Shown in pieces: positions 57,409 through 64,000 of a stretch of 64,000 nt of DNA. The stretch spans positions 434,001-498,000 of the forward strand of contig CAVWIZ010000001.1 of the NCBI GenBank assembly GCA_963755195.1, written 5' to 3'. This stretch comes from CAVQJU01 sp963755195 (GTDB taxonomy: Bacteria > Acidobacteriota > Vicinamibacteria > Vicinamibacterales > CAVVIG01). How positions within the stretch are numbered: position 1 is the stretch's first letter; the number at the start of each line of letters is the position of its first letter. A program made the translations under genes and the position numbers. Below the pieces are notes generated by a model, which saw only the letters and a list, made by a program, of their open reading frames with translations, was not told where the DNA came from and did no database searches.

Positions 57409-57900
57409 GTGGCTCGGACAAGACGTCGACGAGGTTGTACCTGTTTTTTACGTCTGCTCGCGCTCGCCGGTGGCGTGTGGATGGCCCTCGGATCGTCGGC
57501 GTTCGCGGACGTCCAGATCTCATTGCATGACGGGCGCGTCTCGATCTCGGCCAGAGACGCGACCGTGCGGCAAATTCTCTCCGAGTGGGCCCGTGTCGGC
57601 CGCACGACGATCGTCAACGCGGAGAGGATTTCAGCCGCATCGATGACGATCGAGCTGAGGAACGTCCCGGAGAAGGACGCCCTCGACACGTTGTTACGGT
57701 CGATCAGCGGCTATCTGGCGGCGCCGCGCGTGCCGTTCATGGCCGATGCGTCGTTGTTCGATCGCATCATCGTGATGCCGGCCAGCGCCCCGCCTCGTGC
57801 GACGTCTGCGTTAGCACCGGCGCCGTTTACCCTCTGGACCGGAGCGCCACAGCGCGCACAGCAGCCCGCGTCACAGGCGAGCCAGAGGGTTCCCCAGTGA
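57409..57900 (+). CDS. Secreted protein with a secretin/TonB short N-terminal (STN)-like domain
   Basis: 163 residues from GTG 57409, which gives a signal peptide MARTRRRRGCTCFLRLLALA, then GGVWMALGSSAFA. The mature domain reads VQISLHDGRVSISARDATVR, then QILSEWARVGRTTIVNAERI and MTIELRNVPEKDALDTLLRS. That is the STN fold (beta-alpha-beta; A-T-V-R-Q-I-L-x-x-W...V-P-x-x-x-A-L-D-x-L-L). STN domains usually precede secretin or TonB-receptor barrels; here it stands alone with a Pro/Ala/Gln tail. It may bind a periplasmic partner or signal. The start is chosen for the signal peptide. Its stop overlaps the next gene by four bases. Confidence 0.68.
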   Translation: MARTRRRRGCTCFLRLLALAGGVWMALGSSAFADVQISLHDGRVSISARDATVRQILSEWARVGRTTIVNAERISAASMTIELRNVPEKDALDTLLRSISGYLAAPRVPFMADASLFDRIIVMPASAPPRATSALAPAPFTLWTGAPQRAQQPASQASQRVPQ

Positions 57901-58076
57901 TTCAACCGCGGCCCTCCGGGCGACTTGTCGTCGACCGCTTTGTCACGTTGTGGGTTCAGATCATCGGCAAGGGGATGCGTTGCCCCCGCTGTCGGAATTG
58001 GGGCGCCCGGCGTCAAGGCGATCGCCACCCCGACCGCGGAGTGTGGCGATGTGTGCGCTGCCGGCAGCGCATCTGA
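57897..58076 (+). CDS. 59-residue zinc-ribbon protein
   Basis: GTG 57897 overlaps the stop of the STN gene (GTGA). The product contains RFVTLWVQIIGKGMRCPRCR, then NWGARRQGDRHPDRGVWRCV and RCRQRI. The two CxxC pairs (CPRC and CVRC) about 22 residues apart form a likely zinc ribbon, with a basic surface. There is no signal peptide, so it acts in the cytoplasm despite following two secreted proteins. No family recognised. The coupling suggests it is made in step with the STN protein. Confidence 0.6.
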   Translation: MIQPRPSGRLVVDRFVTLWVQIIGKGMRCPRCRNWGARRQGDRHPDRGVWRCVRCRQRI

Positions 58077-58365
58077 AATGCCACCGACAGTCTAGCGACG
58101 GAGTTGGCATATCGCGCGTCGGAACCCACGTGACCGCTCACCCAAGACCGACATCAAGGTCTCATTCTTGACCACGTTCTTTCTCCTTGTGGGGGTTGGA
58201 GATCAAACGCGAGGCCTCTCTAAGCAAGCGAACTGGGCGTCCCCTGCCAGGCGGCCCTGCCCATTGCCGGCGCGGTCGGCGGAATGAGGATCCCCGCCGC
58301 GGATAAGAGGTTCACCAGTTGTTGGGCCGCGCGTGGCCTGGTGGCAGCCGGAATACAATCACCAG

Positions 58366-59718
58366 ATGCGGTGTTCGATTGGTCCGGTGCTCGCGCTGGC
58401 TGTCCTGACGAACGCCCTGCTCGCGGCCCCTCGGTCCGCCTCGGCCGATCAGAGCCGCCAGCCGATCGCGTACGTCGCTGAATTCGACGGGATCATTCAT
58501 CCGATCTCGGCCGAATATCTCACCGGCGTCATCGATCTCGCCGACACTGCCGGCGCCGCTCTTGTCGTGATCATCCTGCGCACGCCCGGTGGATTGCTCG
58601 ACTCAACCCGGACGATCGTGTCTCGCATGATCACGTCGCGCGCGCCGGTGGTGGTGTTCGTCGGCCCCGCCGGTGCGCGTGCGGCCTCGGCCGGGTTCGT
58701 GCTGACGATGGCCGCGGATGTAGCGGTGATGGCGCCGGGAACACACATCGGCGCAGCGCATCCGGTATCTGGGAACGGGCAGCAGATGGACGAGACGAGC
58801 TCGAAGAAGGCGGCGTCCGACACCGCGGCCTACGTGCGTTCTCTCGCCGAAGCGCGCGGTCGCAACGTCAGGCTCGCCGAGCAGGCCGTTATCGAGAGCC
58901 GTGCCTTCACCGATCATGAAGCGTTGAACGCCAGTCCTCCGCTGATCGATCTGGTCGCACCGGATATCAGCGATCTGCTGCGCCGTCTCGATGGCCGCAC
59001 GATCACGCGCTTCGACGGCCGCTCCGCCACCATCCGCAGTCAGAATATGGCGCTGCGGAGGATCGAGATGTCGGGTCGTCAGCGATTTCTCGGCGCCATC
59101 GCCCATCCGCAGATCGCCTACCTGCTGCTGATGCTCGGCACGATCGGACTGACCGTCGAATTGTGGAACCCCGGCGCCATCCTTCCCGGGGTGGCCGGCG
59201 GGCTGAGCCTCCTGCTGGCGTTTTTCGCCTTTCAGATTCTGCCGGTGAACACGTCGGGGCTGTTGCTGATTGCGTTTGGACTGGCGTTGCTCATCCTCGA
59301 GCTCAAGGTGCCGAGCTTTGGCGCGCTCGGCGTGGGCGGCGCGGCGAGCCTGCTGATTGGCTCGCTGATGCTCACGCGCGACATTCCTGGCGTGAGCCTT
59401 GGTCTGGGCCTGATTGTCCCTGCCGTGCTGACGGTCGCCGCGATCGTCCTGTTCCTTGGCCGGCTGGCGCTCGCCGCTCACCGGCAGCCGGCGGCGACCG
59501 GTGCGGACGCGCTCGTCGGGCAGCACGCGCGCGCGCGGACTGCAGTGTCGCCTGCAGCGGGATTAGTCGACGTCCGCGGCGAGATCTGGCGCGCGACGAG
59601 CGACATCCCGATCGATGCGGGCACGGGCGTTCGCATCCGCGCCGTCAACGGGCTGACTCTCACCGTCGAAGTGGAGGGAACGCCCATTCGCGAAGGAGAT
59701 ACCGCATGGAAGGCCTGA
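58366..59718 (+). CDS. NfeD-type membrane serine protease (ClpP-class)
   Basis: 450 residues from ATG 58366, with a signal peptide or first helix (MRCSIGPVLALAVLTNALLA). The ClpP-class protease domain contains VVIILRTPGGLLDSTRTIVS, ARAASAGFVLTMAADVAVMA (nucleophile serine in A-A-S-A-G), GTHIGAAHPVSGNG and the lysine region SSKKAASDTAAYVRSLAEAR. Membrane helices (about 235-385) follow, then the C-terminal OB-fold (GIRAVNGLTLTVEVEG-type: VRIRAVNGLTLTVEVEG). This is the long NfeD form. It overlaps the slipin gene by 13 bases; NfeD-slipin pairs are a known unit in which the protease cleaves the SPFH partner. Confidence 0.9.
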   Translation: MRCSIGPVLALAVLTNALLAAPRSASADQSRQPIAYVAEFDGIIHPISAEYLTGVIDLADTAGAALVVIILRTPGGLLDSTRTIVSRMITSRAPVVVFVGPAGARAASAGFVLTMAADVAVMAPGTHIGAAHPVSGNGQQMDETSSKKAASDTAAYVRSLAEARGRNVRLAEQAVIESRAFTDHEALNASPPLIDLVAPDISDLLRRLDGRTITRFDGRSATIRSQNMALRRIEMSGRQRFLGAIAHPQIAYLLLMLGTIGLTVELWNPGAILPGVAGGLSLLLAFFAFQILPVNTSGLLLIAFGLALLILELKVPSFGALGVGGAASLLIGSLMLTRDIPGVSLGLGLIVPAVLTVAAIVLFLGRLALAAHRQPAATGADALVGQHARARTAVSPAAGLVDVRGEIWRATSDIPIDAGTGVRIRAVNGLTLTVEVEGTPIREGDTAWKA

Positions 59719-60473
59719 CCGTTTCGCCGGTGCTCGTCGTGGCGGTGATCGTCGTGCTATATGTGCTCACGTCGATTCAGATATTGCCGGAGTACCAGCG
59801 CGGGGTCATCTTCCGGCTCGGGAAGCTCCTCCCGGCCCCCAAAGGGCCGGGCGTGGCGCTGGTCTTCCGGCCGATCGATCGCATTGTGCGCATCAGCCTT
59901 CGCACCGTCGTTCACGACGTGCCATCGCAGGACATCATCACCCGCGACAACGTCTCGGTGAAGGTGAATGCCGTGGTCTTCTTTCGCGTGGTCGACCCAC
60001 GCAAAGCCGTCGTCGAAGTGGAGAACTACGTCTACGCGACATCGCAGCTGGCGCAGACGACACTGCGAAGCGTGCTCGGGCAGGCGGAGCTCGACGATCT
60101 CCTTGCCGAACGCGACCGGTTGAACCAGCAACTCCAGCAGATTCTCGACAAACAGACCGACCCCTGGGGCATCAAGGTCTCAGCGGTCGAGGTGAAACAC
60201 GTGGACCTGCCGGAGAACATGCAGCGCGCCATGGGACGCCAGGCCGAGGCGGAGCGCGAGAAGCGCGCGAAGATCATTCATGCAGAGGGCGAACTGATCG
60301 CGTCGGACAAGCTCGCGCAGGCAGCGGCGGTCATCGACCGCGAGCCGGCGGCGATCACGTTGCGGTATCTGCAGACGCTGACGGAAATCGGCGCGGAGAA
60401 GAACTCGACGATCATCTTTCCAATACCACTCGAGATGCTGCGCATGATGAAGGCGGCGTCGGACAAGTCGTAG
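59706..60473 (+). CDS. SPFH/band-7 protein (slipin, stomatin-like)
   Basis: 255 residues from ATG 59706. One N-terminal membrane helix (VLVVAVIVVLYVLTSIQI) is followed by the SPFH domain: EYQRGVIFRLGKLLPAPKGP, SQDIITRDNVSVKVNAVVFF, VENYVYATSQLAQTTLRSVL, LDDLLAERDRLNQQLQQILD and AVEVKHVDLPENMQRAMGRQ. A long helical end of the slipin family follows (AEAEREKRAKIIHAEGE). It oligomerises on the inner membrane. The C-terminal hydrophobic run (NSTIIFPIPLEM) is the usual site for NfeD cleavage. The start lies inside the nfeD end, so translation is coupled. Confidence 0.93.
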   Translation: MEGLTVSPVLVVAVIVVLYVLTSIQILPEYQRGVIFRLGKLLPAPKGPGVALVFRPIDRIVRISLRTVVHDVPSQDIITRDNVSVKVNAVVFFRVVDPRKAVVEVENYVYATSQLAQTTLRSVLGQAELDDLLAERDRLNQQLQQILDKQTDPWGIKVSAVEVKHVDLPENMQRAMGRQAEAEREKRAKIIHAEGELIASDKLAQAAAVIDREPAAITLRYLQTLTEIGAEKNSTIIFPIPLEMLRMMKAASDKS

Positions 60474-60612
60474 CGCGGCCAGGATGAAACTGAACAATGT
60501 CGCCCGCTCTCCGCTGTGCGACCGGATTCGTTTAGCAGCAGCTCGCGTGACTCGCCCGGGGAGCGTTGGTCATCGTCCATCGGACAACGGGTGCTCTGGT
60601 GGAGGTAGATCT

Positions 60613-61362
60613 GTGACATACCTGTTCACGCGCGCCAACCGGGATCTCCTCGAGACGTTCGCCTGGTCGAACGTGCTCCTGGCCTTCGACTACGACGGCA
60701 CGCTTGCGCCTCTGGTCAGGACGCCCACGCGGGCCACGATGCGTTCGTCGACACGCCGATTGCTCAGACGTGCAAGCAAGCTGTATCCCTGCGTGGTCAT
60801 CTCAGGCCGGGCGCAGGGCGATGCGCTCGACCGGCTGAAAGGCGTCGAGGTGTGGCGGGTCCTGGGCAATCACGGGGCCGAACCATCCGCCGAGTGGGAA
60901 GCCATGCGGCGTCGCGTGCAGCGATGGCTGCCTGTCTTGAAGACGCGGCTGTCCAGGCACCAAGGGGTGATTGTTGAGGACAAGGGATTCTCGGTCGCGG
61001 TTCACTATCGGAAAGCCCGAGCGAGGAACGCGGCAAGACGAGCCATTCTCACGGCGGCGCGATCGCTCAATGACGTACGGATCATCGGCGGCAAGCTCGC
61101 CGTCAACCTTCTGGTTCCCGATGCCCCGCACAAGGGACTGGCCTTGGAACGCGAACGCGCACACTTCGCATGCGATACGGTCATCTATATCGGAGATGAC
61201 GAAACCGACGAAGATGTCTTCCAGCTCGATCGACCGGGGCGGCTGCTCTCCGTTCGAGTGGGCCGAAAGCGGTCGTCGGCGGCGCCGTACTTCATCCGCA
61301 ATCAAGCGGAAATTGACAGACTGCTCGGTGCACTCGTCGCGCTGCGTGGAGACCGCAGGTGA
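60613..61362 (+). CDS. otsB: Trehalose-6-phosphate phosphatase-like HAD hydrolase
   Basis: 249 residues from GTG 60613, chosen because GGAGGT lies six bases before it; the longer reading upstream is unconserved. HAD motifs: LLAFDYDGTLAPL (catalytic Asp pair), VVISGRAQGDALDRL (motif II-like S-G-R), then the cap domain (LGNHGAEPSAEWE). IGGKLAVNLLVPDAPHKGLA (G-K-x-x-x-x-x-P...K-G) and IYIGDDETDEDVFQ (motif IV) follow. This is the OtsB pattern that removes phosphate from trehalose-6-phosphate. No otsA is nearby; galU at 30443 would supply UDP-glucose. A role in osmotic or desiccation tolerance is likely. Confidence 0.88.
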   Translation: MTYLFTRANRDLLETFAWSNVLLAFDYDGTLAPLVRTPTRATMRSSTRRLLRRASKLYPCVVISGRAQGDALDRLKGVEVWRVLGNHGAEPSAEWEAMRRRVQRWLPVLKTRLSRHQGVIVEDKGFSVAVHYRKARARNAARRAILTAARSLNDVRIIGGKLAVNLLVPDAPHKGLALERERAHFACDTVIYIGDDETDEDVFQLDRPGRLLSVRVGRKRSSAAPYFIRNQAEIDRLLGALVALRGDRR

Positions 61363-61367
61363 CCGGT

Positions 61368-61511
61368 GTGCGGAGCAGGTCCGATCTGATTCAAGCCGGG
61401 CTGCCGGTCGGTGACGCGATCGACCTCCTTCGACTGATTTGGGCCGTCGATCACGCGCTTCAACGCCGATCCAGGTCGATGGCGGCGGTGCTCGGTAGGC
61501 ACGCGAGTTAG
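61368..61511 (+). pseudogene. Truncated MarR-family gene (47-residue N-terminal remnant)
   Basis: GTG 61368 opens a 47-codon frame whose product, DLIQAGLPVGDAIDLLRLIW, then AVDHALQRRSRSMAAVLG, matches the start of the MarR protein at 50924 (YPLGPVLDFMRLLWSIEHGL, QRMSKRMEGELG). It then stops (TAG, 61511) where the winged-helix domain should begin. No HTH is seen in any frame before the next gene. The remnant lies 5 bases after otsB and 98 bases before the PDZ gene. Whether it is a translated short protein or pure debris is open. Confidence 0.62.
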
Positions 61512-61609
61512 ACAGCCGCGACGACATCGATTCCGGGCTTCCCGGACGTCCTGCTCGCAGGGCACCAAGACGCCGCGCAGCAACGGCTACCTAGATTGGG
61601 GCAGCATCA

Positions 61610-62890
61610 ATGGAGCCTAACACCCCGTATCGACCTCGGGTGTCGCGCGAGACGCGGCTGCTGCTCACGGCTGGCGTGTTGGCCATCGCAGCGCTGTGGC
61701 TCCTGGCTCGCTTCAGATTCCGGGATCTTCCGGTCACGCCCAATCCAATCCCGGCTGTTATCAGTCAGCTGACGAGCGGTCCAAAGTATGACGATCTCGC
61801 TGCGGAGATCGTGCAGCTGCAGACTCGCCTGGAACCGTCCCTTCTGTCGCTTGGCCCTCCGTCGGCTGCCCTTGGCTCGCGACAGACGTCACATCGGATC
61901 GCCGCGCTGAGATTTCGCGACGACATGGCGGTGACCTTGCTCCCGACTGGGCCGATCCTCAGTGAGGCAGATCTTCTCGCGAGCGATCCGGCTTCTGGCC
62001 TGGCGGTGGTGCGTGTACCGAGCCATGTGCCCGTCTCTCTTCCGGTGCCGTGGATGCCACGCCGACTTCAGCGACCGCGCTACTTCATCGCGAGTGACGT
62101 GTCACCGAAGGGCGTGTCACTCCGCCCAGCGTTTGTGGGATCGCTGGATCCGATGGATAGTCCGTTGTGGTCCGAGGCGCTCTGGACTGTGCGGGCGAGC
62201 AGTGATCTGATGCCGGGGTCATTCTTGTTCACCAGCAACGCGGAACTCGTGGGCCTGGTGATCGCGTACGGTGTCGAGCGCGCCATCGTGCCGGGCGCGA
62301 CACTTCTCGCGGAAGCCGATCGTTTGCTCGAAAGGCCCAAGGCACCCGCCGGGGCAATCGGCGTCGAAGTGCAGGCGCTGACAGAACCTGTGGCGTCTGT
62401 GACGGGTGCTCCCGGCGGCGTGGTGGTGACTTGGGTTGAACGAGCCGGCGCTGCGACGGGGCGTCTGATGGTGGGCGACGTCATCGAAGCGCTCGACGGT
62501 CGCACGCTCGCGACACGTCAATGGTGGGACGTTCGCATCGCCCGTCTGTCGGTGGGCGAAACGCTGACGCTCCGCGTGCGCCGCCGCGGCGAGGTCCAGG
62601 AGGTGGCGTTGGTTGCGACCGCCGTCTCGGCGCCGCCTGCCGGTCGGTCGCTTGGTCTCACCCTGCGCGGGCGGACCAGGATCGGTGCTGAAGTGATCCG
62701 TGTCGAGCGGGCGTCCGCGGCTGATCGGGCCGGACTGACCGTCGGAGACGTGATCACGCTCGTCGCCGATGTCCACGCACCGACGCCGGCGCAGGTGACG
62801 CAGTCATTCGCCTCCGTTCGTGAGGGTCAGCGCGTGATGGTCGCTGTCACGCGGGGTGACACTCACTTCGTGACGACGTTGGAACGATGA
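61610..62890 (+). CDS. Membrane-anchored protein with degenerate trypsin-like region and two PDZ domains
   Basis: 426 residues from ATG 61610. One N-terminal membrane helix (LLLTAGVLAIAALWLLARF) is followed by a segment like the DegP/HtrA protease fold. Strands such as DDMAVTLLPTG and DPASGLAVVRVP recall the D-P-x-x-D-L-A-V-x-x motif. The catalytic H-D-S set and G-N-S-G-G are absent; there is DLMPGSFLFTSNAELVGLVI in the place of the serine loop. Two PDZ domains follow (IGVEVQALTEPV...GDVIEALDG; LGLTLRGRTRIG...GDVITLVAD). It is probably a non-catalytic substrate binder. It overlaps the antiporter gene by four bases. Confidence 0.8.
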   Translation: MEPNTPYRPRVSRETRLLLTAGVLAIAALWLLARFRFRDLPVTPNPIPAVISQLTSGPKYDDLAAEIVQLQTRLEPSLLSLGPPSAALGSRQTSHRIAALRFRDDMAVTLLPTGPILSEADLLASDPASGLAVVRVPSHVPVSLPVPWMPRRLQRPRYFIASDVSPKGVSLRPAFVGSLDPMDSPLWSEALWTVRASSDLMPGSFLFTSNAELVGLVIAYGVERAIVPGATLLAEADRLLERPKAPAGAIGVEVQALTEPVASVTGAPGGVVVTWVERAGAATGRLMVGDVIEALDGRTLATRQWWDVRIARLSVGETLTLRVRRRGEVQEVALVATAVSAPPAGRSLGLTLRGRTRIGAEVIRVERASAADRAGLTVGDVITLVADVHAPTPAQVTQSFASVREGQRVMVAVTRGDTHFVTTLER

Positions 62891-64000
62891 CGTCGCATCC
62901 GGCCGGCGATCCGTTCGGCCTTCGCGACCCGTCTCTCGACGGTCCCGTCGTCGACACGCTCGGGCAGGCGCCAGGCCCGGAGCGGCGCGCGTCACGGAGT
63001 TGGCGCCGGTTGGTCGAGTGGTCGGCGACATCGGCTCCGGTGGCACTCCTCCTCCTGGCAGGATTCGCGTTCGGCCCTCGCGGCATCAACCTGCTGTCTG
63101 CAGACGCGCTGTCGCTTGCTCGACCCGGTCGTTCCGGTTGCTCTCGCGGCGCTGGGCGTGTTGGTCGGGCTGAGCGTGGGCGATCACCGAACGGACGACC
63201 GGCGCGTGTTCGCCGCCGCCTGTCTCGTTGCCGCACTGACCATGCTTGTCGTCTCGGCCGGCATCGCGATGGTTGCGCTCGCCGCGACGGCGTCGGTCGA
63301 CCGGGCCTTCTGGACGCTGATCGTGGCCGGCGGCATCTGCGCTGCAAGCTCGCTCACGCTGCCGACGGGCAATCCCCTGGAACCCCGGACATGCGACCGC
63401 GCGCGTCATCGAGCTCGGCGTCCTGCTTCCGATCGTGGTGGGTGGGCTCGCGCTGGCGTGGCTCCGCGCGGGTTCCACCGTGGGAGCCGTCGCCCTGGTG
63501 GCGCAAGCCGCCGGCGTCACGCTTGCGCTGGCCGCCGCCGCGTGGCTGCTGCTGACGCGAGCGTCGTCGGAAACGGAAGAACGCGTGTTGGCCGTCTCGG
63601 CGCTGCTGCTCGTCGGCGGCGTCGCGGACGCCCTTTCGCTGTCCGCGCTGTTCGGCGGACTGGTCGCCGGTGTGTTCTGGCGGTATGCGGGACGGCACCC
63701 GCGCGAGACGATCAGCTCGGGATGTGCTCTTCGTGCAGCACCCGCTCCTCGTGCTCGTGCTGCTGGTGGCCGGGGCTCGTGCCGATCTCTCGGCGGTGTC
63801 ACTCGGACTTGGGGCGGCCTATCTGGTGCTGCGCGTCGTCGGCCAGCTGGCCGGCGGCATCGTGGCCAGGCGTGCCGCCGGCGTCGAACGTGCCTCGCGA
63901 TCTGGGGTTCTCACCTCCTCCCGCCGGGCGTCTTCGGCGTCGCGTTCGCGCTGAACGCGGCAAACGTCGTCGGCGCCGACGCGTCGGTCCTGCTCGCGGC
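62887..64000 (+). CDS. Putative cation/proton antiporter, 5' part only, with frame breaks (cut by window end)
   Basis: ATG 62887 overlaps the PDZ gene stop (ATGA). The first frame gives a soluble start, then VALLLLAGFAFGPRGINLLS. After one extra base near 63117 it continues ALAALGVLVGLSVGDHRTDD, then VFAAACLVAALTMLVVSAGI. After another near 63409 comes VIELGVLLPIVVGGLALAWL, and after another near 63717 come VLFVQHPLLVLVLLVAGARA and LGLGAAYLVLRVVGQLAGGI. This reads as a multi-helix transporter similar to CPA2/Kef-type exchangers (the G-x-x-x-G-P and A-x-x-x-x-R-x-x-G patterns). At least four single-base breaks are needed. The C-terminal part is outside the window, so ion specificity cannot be judged. 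Confidence 0.55.

Noticed and set aside
58077..58365. Hidden gene in the 289-base gap before nfeD
   Set aside because: No frame with a ribosome site or conserved pattern on either strand; nothing recognisable there.

Overview
The window is a GC-rich chromosomal segment that contains the replication origin of a Gram-negative-type bacterium. It has an outer-membrane TonB-dependent receptor, a peptidoglycan-associated lipoprotein and a beta-barrel porin. The style of the accessory genes (carboxypeptidase-regulatory-domain TonB receptor, DUF885 metallopeptidase, OmpL-like porin beside Amt, FmdB with a low-complexity tail) suggests Acidobacteriota, perhaps Vicinamibacteria. That placement is inference; no rRNA gene was seen to confirm it. 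No tRNA, CRISPR array or insertion sequence was recognised.

Layout. 1-11967 (all minus): the F1 ATP synthase genes atpH-A-G-D, then parB-parA with a parS site, rsmG-mnmG-mnmE, and jag-yidC-yidD-rnpA-rpmH. 11968-13847: origin region, with three DnaA-box-like 9-mers before dnaA and an AT-rich stretch between dnaA and dnaN. 12252-20448 (plus): dnaA, dnaN, gyrB, gyrA and a small lipoprotein; recF is absent between dnaN and gyrB. 20402-28256 (minus): a small anchored protein, pcrA/uvrD, glmS, glmU, a TPR protein and rsmI. 28296-33490: DUF885 peptidase, FmdB zinc ribbon, galU, serS and DUF169. 33513-49880: a nitrogen locus with gltB-gltD, a HemD-like protein, glnB, glnD, an outer-membrane porin and a divergent operon (60-aa membrane protein, ammonium transporter, TPR/membrane protein, ion transporter). 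49891-64000: pal, marR, a ClC channel, TPR protein, TonB receptor, an STN-domain protein trio, nfeD-slipin, trehalose-phosphatase, a decayed second marR, a PDZ protein and a cation/proton antiporter cut by the window end.

How it fits together. The left half couples chromosome replication and segregation with ribosome, tRNA and membrane biogenesis, as is usual near bacterial origins. The middle is a coherent ammonium-assimilation locus: Amt imports ammonium, PII (GlnB) and GlnD sense glutamine, and GltBD makes glutamate. Two divergent -24/-12 (sigma-54-type) promoter matches lie in the 546-base gap between the porin and the amt operon. They suggest that an outer-membrane porin and the inner-membrane transporter are switched on together under nitrogen limitation. 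This is the strongest functional inference in the window.

Quality note. Many genes are broken by single-base frame changes, and every break I could resolve is explained by one extra base with the protein intact on both sides. They are dense at about 45.4-49.9 kb and 62.9-64 kb, with isolated ones in mnmG, pcrA, the DUF885 gene and clc. An insertion-only spectrum with otherwise conserved protein looks more like uncorrected long-read error than gene decay, so these genes are annotated as intact in life but broken in this sequence.
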